DNA of 40,800 bases from Cytophagia bacterium (GCA_009926405.1 RFOZ01000003.1:1-40800), one strand, 5' to 3'; positions 16,347 through 24,855 are shown, counted from the stretch's first letter. Notes: generated by a model from the sequence alone, not told the origin. A program made the numbers and translations.

Positions 16347-16886
16347 TTATTGGACTTTATCGAAAAAAAACACCCAATCCAAATCCCCCTTGGGACCCGC
16401 ATTTCGAATTTGTTCCAAACGAAGGGCCGAACGAGCCCGGTCCAAAAACGCCTTATCCTCCTTGGTGTGCTCGGATAGCCCCAACCAAGAAGGAATTTCA
16501 CGTTCCATCAACCAACGCAACAAACGCCAACGAGGGTTGACCGGATCCTCCAAAACGGCTTGATTCAGATCTTCCATCGCTGCCTTGGCCCCGTTAAGTT
16601 TTTGAAATGCCCCTGTCATCTTACGGACTGCCAAACCCCGGTAGGCACCACGGTAAGCCGTTGGCACCCGGCTCGATCCCCCTGCTTTAGCCACCAAAGT
16701 AGCGAAATCCTTCTCCCCAAAGCCGGACGCTGCGCTTTCAAAATAACAAAACAACGTCCAGGCTTGCCTGTCCTGGCAACCCGGATTTACCCCTGATCGG
16801 GATGGATGTGGCGCCAAAAGGAGTAAGAAACCAATGACGCCACCAACAAAAATTAACTTAAGCGATGCTCGAGCACCGAATAGCAT
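16347..16886 (-). CDS. Small exported helical protein of the carotenoid cluster, function unknown
   Basis: A 179-residue protein with an N-terminal hydrophobic signal-like segment (LIFVGGVIGFLLLLAP), followed by a helical region with TPR-like spacing. Recognisable stretches are AYRGAYRGLAVRK, LNQAVLEDPVNPRWRLLRWL, PSWLGLSEHTKEDKAFL and the end LDWVFFFDKVQ. I recall similar proteins with a DP-N-R-R and LG-S-H-EDK pattern beside crtB/crtI in other Bacteroidota, but no function. It starts 34 bases inside the end of crtB and ends 46 bases before the crtD-like ATG, so it is certainly co-transcribed. It could be an assembly or scaffolding factor for the pigment enzymes; that is a guess. Confidence 0.75.
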   Translation of the reverse strand: MLFGARASLKLIFVGGVIGFLLLLAPHPSRSGVNPGCQDRQAWTLFCYFESAASGFGEKDFATLVAKAGGSSRVPTAYRGAYRGLAVRKMTGAFQKLNGAKAAMEDLNQAVLEDPVNPRWRLLRWLMEREIPSWLGLSEHTKEDKAFLDRARSALRLEQIRNAGPKGDLDWVFFFDKVQ

Positions 16887-17686
16887 AGGAGGGCTGCTTT
16901 CTCGGCATTGGATATCCGAATTCTCTCTTGTAAAATTTGTTCGGAACTGGATCGCTGTATTTTTCGAAAAAGGTTGCGGTAAAAACGATAGGCCGTGAGA
17001 ACGCCAATGCGGGCGCCTTTGGGTAAACGACGGATGGCATCGTAAGCGCAGCGAAAATCCTCTTCAATGTCCTCTTCGATTTCACGTTTGGACCGTTCAT
17101 CCAATTGGAGTCCCAGGTTTAGATTCGGAAAATACGTTCTTCCGCGATTTTGGTAATCATCCTTGAGATCACGGAGGAAATTAACTTTTTGGAAGGCAGC
17201 GCCCAAAGCCCGGGCCCCCTCTTTGAGCTCATCGTAAAGGCCTGGTTTTTCGGCACAAAAAACCCGCAAACACATCAAACCCACCACCTCGGCCGAACCG
17301 TAAATATAGGTTTGGTACGATTCCTTGGCATAGGTGACTTGGTCGAGGTCCATGGCCATGCTGTCCAAAAAGGCATCAATTAGATCCCGCTCGATACCAA
17401 ACCGGCTCACCGTTTGAACAAAACAATCCAAAACAGGGTTGAGGCTGATTCCTCTTTCGAGGGCCAAATAAGTATCCCGTCGGAATTCCTCCAAAAGGGT
17501 TGATTTATCGTATTCGTGGAAGGTATCCACGATTTCATCGGCATACCGGACAAAGCCATAGATAGAATAAATCGGAGCCCTAAAGGAGGGCTGAAAAGCC
17601 AAGATACCCAGCGAAAAAGAAGTGCTGTATTGACGGGTAATCAGCCTTGAGATAGCGAAATTCGTTTCGCGGTACAATTCCATCAT
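16853..17686 (-). CDS. crtB: Phytoene synthase
   Basis: Condenses two geranylgeranyl diphosphates to phytoene (or the squalene-synthase-type equivalent), the first committed carotenoid step. It has 277 residues and a trans-isoprenyl diphosphate synthase fold. Seen: STSFSLGILAF, IYSIYGFVRYADEIVDTF with the first Asp-rich motif D50-x3-D54, YIYGSAEVVGLMCLRVF, and the second Asp-rich motif in NFLRDLKDDYQNRGRTYFP. Two ATG codons in tandem begin the gene at 17686. It follows crtI after a 93-base gap, and its end overlaps the small exported protein gene by 34 bases. Context with CrtI, CrtD and CruF supports phytoene rather than squalene. Confidence 0.94.
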   Translation of the reverse strand: MMELYRETNFAISRLITRQYSTSFSLGILAFQPSFRAPIYSIYGFVRYADEIVDTFHEYDKSTLLEEFRRDTYLALERGISLNPVLDCFVQTVSRFGIERDLIDAFLDSMAMDLDQVTYAKESYQTYIYGSAEVVGLMCLRVFCAEKPGLYDELKEGARALGAAFQKVNFLRDLKDDYQNRGRTYFPNLNLGLQLDERSKREIEEDIEEDFRCAYDAIRRLPKGARIGVLTAYRFYRNLFRKIQRSSSEQILQERIRISNAEKAALLCYSVLEHRLS

Positions 17687-17776
17687 AACGGTAATTTGTT
17701 TGTAAGCTAGGGCATTTCGGGGCTCTTGCGTCGTTTTGGTTTATTTTCGTAAAACAACTGAAAGGACCGATGGTTT

Positions 17777-17794
17777 GGGTTAACCCCTGAGGGG
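17777..17794 (-). other. Overlapping palindromes at the crtI stop codon
   Basis: GGGTTAACCC (17777-17786), a perfect 10-base palindrome containing the stop codon, overlaps CCCCTGAGGGG (17784-17794), which forms 5-base arms around one base. In the crtI-crtB transcript, the shared G run can pair with the upstream or the downstream C run, so two short alternative hairpins are possible. It could stabilise a 3' end or be chance. Confidence 0.3.
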
Positions 17795-19279
17795 ATGCTC
17801 TTTGATGAGTTCACCGGCCACCACCTGACCCGAAATCAACGAAGGAGGAACACCGGGACCGGGCACGGTTAACTGCCCACAGAAATACAAATTGGAGAGT
17901 GATTTGTGCTTGAGGGATGGTTTGAGCAGGGCCGTCTGGGTCAGTGTATTGGCCAGCCCGTAGGCGTTGCCCTTGAACGAATGATAATCCTTGACAAAGT
18001 CCCGATGAGCGTAGGATTTGCGGTAGATGACGTGGCTACGGATGGATTGTCCAGTCAATCGCTCAAAGCGATCCATGATCAGGTGGTAGTACTTTTCCCT
18101 CAATTCCTCGGTGTCTTCCAACCCCGGAGCCAGTGGCACCAAGATTACCAGGTTTTCCATTCCTTCGGGAGCAACCCCTGGATCGGTTTTGGAGGCAAGG
18201 GACGTATAAAAAAGAGGCTTGCTGGGCCATTGAGGATGCGTATAAATTTCCTCGGCATGCAATCCAAAATCTTCATCAAAAAACAAAGTATGATGGGTTA
18301 ACCCTTCCAACGGTTTGGAGAGCCCAATATAAAACAACAGACTGGAGGGTGCCAGGACCCTTCGATCCCAATAGGTGGAAGAATAATTCCTGTGTTCGGC
18401 CGGCAAAACCTCCTGGTCAAAGTGATGGTAATCAGCCCCGACAACCACGGCATCCGCTTGGTATTCTTTATCCAATGTGCAGACGGAACGAATTCGCCCC
18501 CCTTGCGCTTTAATGGTTTTAACCTCTTGATTATAAACGATTTCTACCCCCATTTCTTCGGCTAGCGAGACCATTCCGTCCACTATTTTGCCCATACCGC
18601 CCATGGGATACCAGGTGCCAAGACCCAGATCCGCATAATTCATCAGGCTGTACAAAGCTGGTGTGTTACGGGGCGTAGCTCCCAAAAAAAGAACAGGGAA
18701 TTCCATCATCTGAACGAGGTGCGGGTGTTTGAAATGAGCCCGAACGTGGGATGCCATCGACTTGAAAACATCCATTCGCAACACATCCCATATCAAGCGT
18801 GGGCTTAGAAATTCACCCAGGCTACGACCCGGCTTGAAAACCAAATCCCGGATGCCCACTTCGTATTTGTAGGCGGCCTGTTTCAAAAAGGATCGCAACT
18901 TCAAACCCGCTCCTTTTTCGTAAGATTCAAAAAGTGCCTCCAAGGCCTCGGCCTGCGCAGGGACCACCAAGCGCTGATCCGGTCCATACACAATTGTATA
19001 AGCTGGATCCAAACGAACCAACTCGTAATAATCGGAAACCTTGCGTCCAAAAAGGCCAAAATATTGTTCAAAAACATCCGGCATCCAATACCAAGAAGGG
19101 CCCATGTCAAAGCGAAAACCAGCTTCGTTCAGAACACGGGCTCGGCCTCCGGGCTCATGGTTCTTTTCGAGAAGCTGCACACGGTAGCCCTTGGAAGCGA
19201 GGACGGTAGCCGCCGATAACCCGGCGAATCCCGATCCCACCACCAGGACCTTTGAAGGTTTTGATGACGAATTACTCAT
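17780..19279 (-). CDS. crtI: Phytoene desaturase
   Basis: An FAD-dependent desaturase turning phytoene into lycopene or a close intermediate, membrane associated. It has 499 residues. Seen: VLVVGSGFAGLSAATVLASKG (dinucleotide binding), LLEKNHEPGGRAR, FRFDMGPSWYWMPDVFEQYF, FLGATPRNTPALYSLMNYAD, GTWYPMGGMGKIVDGM, and the C-terminal NLYFCGQLTVPGPGVPPSLISGQVV. The wording matches the Bacteroidota CrtI rather than CrtD. It begins 78 bases after the sigma factor gene and is the first enzyme gene of the cluster. The crtB gap of 93 bases has no recognisable promoter, so one transcript is likely. Confidence 0.93.
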   Translation of the reverse strand: MSNSSSKPSKVLVVGSGFAGLSAATVLASKGYRVQLLEKNHEPGGRARVLNEAGFRFDMGPSWYWMPDVFEQYFGLFGRKVSDYYELVRLDPAYTIVYGPDQRLVVPAQAEALEALFESYEKGAGLKLRSFLKQAAYKYEVGIRDLVFKPGRSLGEFLSPRLIWDVLRMDVFKSMASHVRAHFKHPHLVQMMEFPVLFLGATPRNTPALYSLMNYADLGLGTWYPMGGMGKIVDGMVSLAEEMGVEIVYNQEVKTIKAQGGRIRSVCTLDKEYQADAVVVGADYHHFDQEVLPAEHRNYSSTYWDRRVLAPSSLLFYIGLSKPLEGLTHHTLFFDEDFGLHAEEIYTHPQWPSKPLFYTSLASKTDPGVAPEGMENLVILVPLAPGLEDTEELREKYYHLIMDRFERLTGQSIRSHVIYRKSYAHRDFVKDYHSFKGNAYGLANTLTQTALLKPSLKHKSLSNLYFCGQLTVPGPGVPPSLISGQVVAGELIKEHPLRG

Positions 19280-19357
19280 GAACTAATAACAACACAGAGG
19301 CCAAATGGCTTGCGTTGTTGAAAAAAAAGAAACGGGGGAGGCCAATCGGCCGAAGTC

Positions 19358-19882
19358 CTAGGCGGCGTTTAAGCCATATTGGTCTCCGTAGACCGATAGT
19401 TTACGCTTCAAGACCTTGCGAGCCAAGTGAATACGGGTTTTTACCGTCCCAATCGGAATCCCAAAGCGGTCCGCAATATCTTGGTATTTATGGCCCTTGA
19501 AATTGAGCATAAATGCTTCCCTTAATTCATAGGGCAGCAAGGCAATGGCCTTGTTAAGGTCGTCCATCACCATTTTGGATTCAGCCTGGTTGGGAATCCG
19601 CTGACTGGGCTGGTTGATGTAGTAATCCTGATCGGTTTGGTCGCTGAACGTATTCCGCTTGACTTTTCGGCGGTAATTATTAATGAAGGTATTCTTCATG
19701 ATGGTGTACAACCAGCCTTTGAGGTTGGTATCCGGTGCAAAACGATCCCGGTTTGAGAAGGCTTTGAGATACGTTTCTTGGAGTAAATCGTGGGCTTCTT
19801 CTTTGTTTTGGGTTAAAAACAAGGCATACCCTTTGAGGGCGAGGGCGTGGGTAGCGACCTGATCGGTAAAGTTGGCGTCCAT
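19358..19882 (-). CDS. ECF-type RNA polymerase sigma factor
   Basis: A 174-residue sigma-70 family protein with region 2 (residues about 10-80: GYALFLTQNKEEAHDLLQET, LKGWLYTIMKNTFINNYRR, the -10-recognition helix) and region 4 (about 110-165: ALLPYELREAFMLNFKGHKYQDIADRFGIPIGTVKTRIHLARKVLK). Regions 1 and 3 are absent, as in ECF factors. No anti-sigma gene lies beside it. It is directly upstream of crtI on the same strand and is preceded by a good -33/-7 promoter, so it probably drives the carotenoid genes, perhaps in response to light or oxidative stress. This is inference from context. Confidence 0.93.
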   Translation of the reverse strand: MDANFTDQVATHALALKGYALFLTQNKEEAHDLLQETYLKAFSNRDRFAPDTNLKGWLYTIMKNTFINNYRRKVKRNTFSDQTDQDYYINQPSQRIPNQAESKMVMDDLNKAIALLPYELREAFMLNFKGHKYQDIADRFGIPIGTVKTRIHLARKVLKRKLSVYGDQYGLNAA

Positions 19883-19911
19883 TTGTTTAACCTTTTAGGA
19901 TATTTGTTAAA

Positions 19912-19940
19912 CAAACTTACGAGAAATTTTCAAAATTCAA
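19912..19940 (-). promoter_or_regulatory. Promoter of the sigma factor/carotenoid unit (TTG-N18-TAAGTTTG)
   Basis: On the minus strand, TTG (19938-19940) is followed after 18 bases by TAAGTTTG (19912-19919), matching the Bacteroidota TTG-N19-TAnnTTTG consensus. The sigma factor ATG lies 29 bases further on. This is the only site in the window where I find both elements. Confidence 0.5.
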
Positions 19941-19943
19941 GCG

Positions 19944-19977
19944 TTTGTTGAATTTTTTTTGAAAAAAGTTGAACAAA
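19944..19977. repeat. AT-rich imperfect inverted repeat upstream of the sigma factor promoter
   Basis: TTTGTTGAATTTTTT and GAAAAAAGTTGAACAAA form an inverted repeat with arms of about 15 bases and two mismatches, separated by one or two bases, ending 3 bases before the -33 TTG. It could be a regulator binding site, an UP-like element, or a weak end signal for the alanine dehydrogenase transcript. An all-A/T stem makes an intrinsic terminator unlikely. Confidence 0.4.
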
Positions 19978-20017
19978 ATGAGGAATCCGCCTCCCAGCTT
20001 CCAAAATCAAGGATTTG

Positions 20018-21202
20018 CTACATGCCTGAACCCATCATGGCTTCCATGCTGGTCCAAGGCAAACCGAATTTTTCACCCAGATAACGTTGGGTCAATCGAC
20101 CCTGATGGCAATAAACCCCTGCCCGCAGGCCGGGTTCCAACCACAAACAGGTCTCCATCCCCCCTCGCTGACCGGCTTCCAAAAGGATAGGAGTCATGAT
20201 ATTGCTGAGGGACTCCGATGCGGTCTGCGAAACTCGAGAAGGAATGTTGGGTACCCCGTAATGAATGACACCGTATTGTTCAAAAACAGGTTGCGTATGG
20301 TTTGTAAGCCTGGAAGTTTCAAAACAACCCCCATGGTCTATGCTGACATCTACAATCACCGAACCGGTCTTCATTCCACGAACCATGTCCTCGGTTACAA
20401 CCATGGGAGTACGACCATTACGAGCTCCCATCGCCCCTACGGCGACATCCGCCATGGCCAATTGCTCGGTTAACAAACGAGGGTGCAGAACCGAGGTATA
20501 AACCGGGCGACCTACCAACGCCTGCAAGCGACGAAGCCTGCGCAATGAATTATCAAAGACCACCACTTCACTGCCCAATCCCAGAGCCGCACGGGTGGCT
20601 TGCTCTGCAACGGTTCCAGCCCCCAAAATCAAAACCCGGGTTGGAGGAACACCGCTGACCGAACCCAACAAGCGACCACGGCCTTGGTATTGGTTGCTCA
20701 TGTATTCCGAAGCAATCAAAATCGCCATAGTTCCTGCAATTTCACTCATGGAACGGACCACCGGCAGGTAACCGCTGCGATCGGTGAGATGCTCGTAGGC
20801 AATTCCAGTGATGCGCTTGGCAATCGTTTCTTTGAGATTCGCAGCCACCATACCAGGTAAATGCAAAGCCGAAAAAACCGTTTGCCCGGACCGCAAATAA
20901 GGCAATTCTTCGGTTGGCACCGGCCCCACCTTCACCACCACCGGGCAGGCATAGATTTCGGCCGGGCCATCGGCCAATTGGGCCCCGGCATCGGCATAAT
21001 CCTGATCGCTAAAAAAACTAGGGACACCGGCATCCCGCTCCACCACCACTTGGTGCCCATTTTGAACCAGAAGGGCGACACCCTGAGGGGTTATCGCCAC
21101 CCTGTTTTCTTGAAATCCCCGTTCACAAGGAATCCCAATTCGAAGGCCAACCTGTCGCGTTGAGGTCGTAACAGGGGCCTGCAAGGTTTCGGGTGCATTC
21201 AT
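20018..21202 (-). CDS. ald: Alanine dehydrogenase (Bacteroidota type)
   Basis: NAD-dependent interconversion of L-alanine and pyruvate plus ammonia. It has 394 residues of the AlaDH/PNT family. Seen: IGIPCERGFQENRVAITPQGV, the substrate-binding Lys in VVVKVGPVP, the His in FSALHLPG, RSMSEIAGTMAILIASEYMS, the nucleotide-binding VLILGAGTVAEQATRAALGLG, and VDVSIDHGGCFETS with the conserved Asp. Wording is that of the phylum-specific branch, which differs from the short Bacillus-type enzyme by an N-terminal extension. It lies 20 bases after tsaE and is the last gene of the atp transcript; I recall the tsaE-ald pairing from other Bacteroidota. Confidence 0.92.
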   Translation of the reverse strand: MNAPETLQAPVTTSTRQVGLRIGIPCERGFQENRVAITPQGVALLVQNGHQVVVERDAGVPSFFSDQDYADAGAQLADGPAEIYACPVVVKVGPVPTEELPYLRSGQTVFSALHLPGMVAANLKETIAKRITGIAYEHLTDRSGYLPVVRSMSEIAGTMAILIASEYMSNQYQGRGRLLGSVSGVPPTRVLILGAGTVAEQATRAALGLGSEVVVFDNSLRRLRRLQALVGRPVYTSVLHPRLLTEQLAMADVAVGAMGARNGRTPMVVTEDMVRGMKTGSVIVDVSIDHGGCFETSRLTNHTQPVFEQYGVIHYGVPNIPSRVSQTASESLSNIMTPILLEAGQRGGMETCLWLEPGLRAGVYCHQGRLTQRYLGEKFGLPWTSMEAMMGSGM

Positions 21203-21222
21203 GGTTGGCTACGAATTTAGAT

Positions 21223-21717
21223 TCAAAGGGGGGCCGGACCATCCACGCTAGTCAATCTTCGCCGATTTTCATACTCCGCTGGTAGCCGCTCCCCTTCTAG
21301 TACTTCCGGGGACGTTCCAAAAGTTTCCAGCTTATAAAACAAGGTTTGCTCGGGCAAAGCGGGCCCCGCTCTTTCAGGCCACTCCAGCCAAACCCAATCA
21401 GCTTGGTTCAAAAAATGCGCTGGGTCCAAGGCCAGCCACTCTTCTGGGCCTCGAAGACGGTAGAGGTCCGCATGAAGGACCACCCCTCCTTCCTCGGTGC
21501 GATACTCCTGGATCAGGGAATAGGTCGGCGATGTCGGCAAGGGATCACAACCCAGGCAGGTGCCCATCGCACGAAACAAAGTCGTTTTGCCAGCACCCAT
21601 TTCGCCGATCAAGGCCAAGACCACAGGCAAAGAACCGATACGACGACGATGGGCATGGTCCAACAAGGCTTGAGCAACCCCATCCAAATCGGATAGGCCA
21701 AAAACCCTGTCTAACAT
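21223..21717 (-). CDS. tsaE: tRNA threonylcarbamoyladenosine biosynthesis ATPase TsaE
   Basis: The P-loop ATPase that works with TsaB and TsaD in making the t6A37 modification of ANN-decoding tRNAs. Seen: Walker A GEMGAGKTTLFRAM, TSPTYSLIQEY, VVLHADLYRLRGPEE and the WLEWPERAG motif, in the order and spacing of the family. The ATG at 21717 is preferred over an in-frame GTG at 21744, giving 164 residues with a C-terminal extension of about 25 residues beyond the usual core. It is co-oriented with atpG (about 50 bases upstream) and with ald downstream. Confidence 0.93.
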   Translation of the reverse strand: MLDRVFGLSDLDGVAQALLDHAHRRRIGSLPVVLALIGEMGAGKTTLFRAMGTCLGCDPLPTSPTYSLIQEYRTEEGGVVLHADLYRLRGPEEWLALDPAHFLNQADWVWLEWPERAGPALPEQTLFYKLETFGTSPEVLEGERLPAEYENRRRLTSVDGPAPL

Positions 21718-21768
21718 AAACTCATCGGATAACCTACCGTCCACCGTGCAGGTCAGGTGCCAAAGGAA

Positions 21769-22647
21769 TCAACCGGCCAGGGCCGCTGCCCCGCCAACAA
21801 TCTCGGTAATTTCGGTGGTAATGGCTGCCTGTCGGGCCCGGTTGTATTGCAGTCGCAATTCCCGTAACAAATCTCCCGCATTCTCGGTTGCCTTATCCAT
21901 CGCTGTCATCCGGGCTCCGTGCTCGGAGGCTTGGGTGTCCAACATGGCTTTGTGCAATTCTATGGCAAGGTAGAATGGCAACAAATCTTTAACTATAGCC
22001 TCACGACCCGGTTCGTACAAATAATCAGCCCCAGCAGCCCCAGCAGCCAGGGTCGTTGAGGATTCTGCCTGCAAAGGCAACCAAGGCATTGCTTTAAAAT
22101 ACTGAACGGCCGGGTTTTTGAATTCGCTGTAAACAACCACCACTTGATCGTAGTTCCCTTCCGTAAAAGCTTTGCTTAGTTCGGCAGCCATTTCGGCAGT
22201 CGCTTGATAACGGATTTTGAGCATCAAATCCTTGAAGCGCAAATCCACCGTCAAACCAGATCGCTTGAAGAAATCAGCCCCTTTGCGTCCGACAGGAATC
22301 AAGGTAACCTGCTGATCGGAAGGCAATTCCTCCATGAACCGTCGGGCTGTTTTGATGAGGTTGCTGTTAAAACCGCCACACAAGCCTTTGTCTGATGTTA
22401 ACAAAACAACGCCCACCCGTTTAATTTCCCTGACAGCAGTCAAGGGCATCTCGGCTGTTGAACCTTCGAGTCCCGATACCAAACGACCAACCATGTTTTG
22501 GAGTCCCTCGGCATAAGGACGAATTTGTTGAATCGCGCCTTGGGCTCTCCGCAGTTTGGAGGCCGAGACCATTTTCATGGCTTTGGTAATCTGCTGGGTT
22601 GATACAACCGAAGCGATGCGGACCCTGACTTCTTTGAGATTGGCCAT
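21769..22647 (-). CDS. atpG: ATP synthase F1 subunit gamma
   Basis: The central rotor shaft of the F1 motor. It has 292 residues. Seen: N-terminal KEVRVRIASVVSTQQITKAMKMVSASKLRRAQ, which forms the coiled coil inside the alpha3beta3 ring; VVLLTSDKGLCGGFNSNLIK; and the C-terminal ARMTAMDKATENAGDLLRELRLQYNRARQAAITTEITEIVGGAAAL coiled coil that returns into the ring. Both halves of the coiled coil are intact. It starts 21 bases after atpA and is the last ATP synthase gene of the larger cluster. Confidence 0.97.
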   Translation of the reverse strand: MANLKEVRVRIASVVSTQQITKAMKMVSASKLRRAQGAIQQIRPYAEGLQNMVGRLVSGLEGSTAEMPLTAVREIKRVGVVLLTSDKGLCGGFNSNLIKTARRFMEELPSDQQVTLIPVGRKGADFFKRSGLTVDLRFKDLMLKIRYQATAEMAAELSKAFTEGNYDQVVVVYSEFKNPAVQYFKAMPWLPLQAESSTTLAAGAAGADYLYEPGREAIVKDLLPFYLAIELHKAMLDTQASEHGARMTAMDKATENAGDLLRELRLQYNRARQAAITTEITEIVGGAAALAG

Positions 22648-22668
22648 CTTTGGTTTTGATTACCTTTC

Positions 22669-24249
22669 TTAGGCTTTGTAGCGGGCGACCAATTGTTTGG
22701 CCGTGGCTGATAACACATCCGTTAAACTGTCTTCGAATTTGCCAGCTTTGAGGGCCTCCAGGACTTGAGGGTGATTGGCCCGCATGGTAGCCAGAAAATC
22801 TGCCTCAAATTCCCGAACCTTGACCATGGGTACATCCATCAAGAGACCCTTGGTTCCCAAATAAATAATGGCAATCTGATCCTCTACCCGGAATGGTGAG
22901 TATTGAGGCTGCTTAAGAATTTCAACATTGCGGGCACCTTTGTCCAAAACAGCCTTGGTAGAGGCGTCCAGGTCGGAACCAAATTTGGAAAAAGCCTCCA
23001 ATTCCCGGTACTGTGCTTGGTCCAATTTGAGGGTACCGGCCACTTTCTTCATGGACTTGATCTGCGCGTTGCCGCCGACCCTGGAAACCGAGATACCAAC
23101 GTTGATAGCAGGCCGTACACCGGCATTAAAGAGGTTGGACTCCAAGAAAATCTGACCGTCTGTGATGGAGATCACGTTGGTAGGAATGTAAGCCGAAACA
23201 TCACCAGCCTGGGTTTCAATGATGGGAAGCGCCGTTAGCGAGCCCCCACCTTTGACTTTGCCTTTGAGTGATTCCGGCAAATCGTTCATCTGCGCAATAA
23301 TCTCATCGTTGTAATTCAATTTGCAGGCTCTTTCGAGAAGGCGTGAGTGCAGATAAAAAACATCCCCAGGATAGGCTTCGCGTCCGGGGGGTCGACGCAA
23401 CAAGAGAGAAACCTCCCTATAGGCCACCGCCTGTTTGGACAAATCGTCGTACACAATCAGGGCTGGATTCCCAAGATCCCGGAAATACTCCCCGATCGCC
23501 GCACCGGCCATCGGCGCATAGAACTGGAGCGGTGCAGGGTCCGAAGCAAAGGCCGCCACAACAATGGTATACGGCATGGCCCCGTTTTCTTCGAGGGTTT
23601 TGACGATGTTCGCTACAGTCGAAGCTTTTTGACCCACCGCAACATAGATACAATAAACCGGCTTGCCGGCCTCGTAAAATTCTTTTTGGTTGAGGATGGT
23701 ATCAATGGCAATCGCAGTTTTGCCGGTCTGACGGTCACCGATAATCAATTCACGTTGTCCACGACCGACGGGAATCATGGAGTCGATCGCCTTGATTCCG
23801 GTCTGCATGGGCTCGTGAACCGGCTGACGGAAAATGACACCGGGGGCCTTTCGCTCAATGGGCATTTCAAAGGTCTCACCTTGCAAGGGACCCTTCCCAT
23901 CAATGGGTTGACCCAACGTATTGACAACGCGGCCCAACATTCCGTGCCCGGCTTTGATGGATGCAATCAGACCCGTTCGCTTCGCGGTATCCCCTTCTTT
24001 AATGCCCTCGGAACTTCCCAAAAGAACAGCACCCACATTGTCTTCTTCCAGGTTGAGAACAACGGCCCTCGTACCATTCCCGAATTCGATTAGTTCCCCG
24101 GCCTGTACACGGGTCAAACCGTAGAGGCGGGCAATTCCATCCCCCACCTGAAGGACCGTTCCGGTTTCTTCAAGTTGGGCTTGGGAATGATGGCCCGCAA
24201 GTTGTTCCCGTAGGATTGCGGAAATTTCGTCCGGCTGTAAATGTGCCAT
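22669..24249 (-). CDS. atpA: ATP synthase F1 subunit alpha
   Basis: The non-catalytic nucleotide-binding subunit of the F1 hexamer, 526 residues. Seen: the beta-barrel N-terminus with [11 protein letters not shown], Walker [14 protein letters not shown] (171-183), [35 protein letters not shown], and [34 protein letters not shown]. The [10 protein letters not shown] segment carries the arginine finger. It starts 3 bases after the atpH stop. A long ORF on the opposite strand is only a shadow of this gene. Confidence 0.98.
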   Translation of the reverse strand: MAHLQPDEISAILREQLAGHHSQAQLEETGTVLQVGDGIARLYGLTRVQAGELIEFGNGTRAVVLNLEEDNVGAVLLGSSEGIKEGDTAKRTGLIASIKAGHGMLGRVVNTLGQPIDGKGPLQGETFEMPIERKAPGVIFRQPVHEPMQTGIKAIDSMIPVGRGQRELIIGDRQTGKTAIAIDTILNQKEFYEAGKPVYCIYVAVGQKASTVANIVKTLEENGAMPYTIVVAAFASDPAPLQFYAPMAGAAIGEYFRDLGNPALIVYDDLSKQAVAYREVSLLLRRPPGREAYPGDVFYLHSRLLERACKLNYNDEIIAQMNDLPESLKGKVKGGGSLTALPIIETQAGDVSAYIPTNVISITDGQIFLESNLFNAGVRPAINVGISVSRVGGNAQIKSMKKVAGTLKLDQAQYRELEAFSKFGSDLDASTKAVLDKGARNVEILKQPQYSPFRVEDQIAIIYLGTKGLLMDVPMVKVREFEADFLATMRANHPQVLEALKAGKFEDSLTDVLSATAKQLVARYKA

Positions 24250-24252
24250 AAT

Positions 24253-24810
24253 TTAGAATTTTTGAATGTAGGGGTTGTCGGAAAATTGCCGACGAAGTTG
24301 TTGTAAATCCCGGCGCAGCGAGGCATCCACGCGCAGGTCACCGCTTTGCATGACATAACCCCCCAAGAGGTCGGGATCCAAAGCGTAGGCGAATTCAACG
24401 CCATCACCTAAGGCGGTACGCAATCGTTGTTCCAAATCCTTCCGGTTACCCTCGTCCATGGATTGGGCGGAACGGACCCGAACCCGAACGGTTCCCTTCT
24501 GTTGTTCAAACAATTCAACAAGGGCTTGGGCCATCCCTCCGGTTTCGGCTTCGCGGTGTTTGCGTACCACCAGTTCCAAAAAGGACATGGTGAGGGGGTC
24601 AAAATTTCCGGCGAACAAGGCTCGAAGCGTTCGATTCTTGGCATCCGCTTTGATAAGGGGCGAACGAAACATCCGATCCAAATCCCGGTTGCTGTGCACA
24701 GCCGCTGACAAAACCTTCATGTTCTCGTAAACGCGCTCCGCACATCCCCGCTCGGTGGCCAAGCGAAGCAACGAAACAGCGTAGCGTTTAGCAATGCGTG
24801 GGTTGTTCAT
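24253..24810 (-). CDS. atpH: ATP synthase F1 subunit delta
   Basis: The peripheral stalk subunit that ties the F1 head to the b subunits, 185 residues. Seen: N-terminal RIAKRYAVSLLRLATERG, an alpha-helical domain to about residue 105 with FLELVVRKHRE, then a beta-rich end with the conserved DPDLLGGYVMQSGDLRVDASLRRDLQQL. Length is typical. It lies between atpF (45 bases upstream) and atpA (3 bases downstream). Confidence 0.95.
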   Translation of the reverse strand: MNNPRIAKRYAVSLLRLATERGCAERVYENMKVLSAAVHSNRDLDRMFRSPLIKADAKNRTLRALFAGNFDPLTMSFLELVVRKHREAETGGMAQALVELFEQQKGTVRVRVRSAQSMDEGNRKDLEQRLRTALGDGVEFAYALDPDLLGGYVMQSGDLRVDASLRRDLQQLRRQFSDNPYIQKF

Positions 24811-24855
24811 GGAAGGGAATTGTTACGGGACTTAAGCGAAGGATGGTAGTTTTGA

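Noticed and set aside
16301-16501. N-terminal extension of the crtD-like protein from the start at 16501
   Set aside because: It overlaps the preceding gene by 155 bases, has no domain, and the ATG at 16300 directly precedes the dinucleotide-binding fold.
19320-19360. GGCCAATCGGCC hairpin between the sigma factor gene and crtI
   Set aside because: Only four paired bases with no following T run in the transcribed direction; not a convincing terminator.
23347-24093. 248-codon open frame opposite atpA
   Set aside because: Antisense shadow of the strongly conserved atpA.
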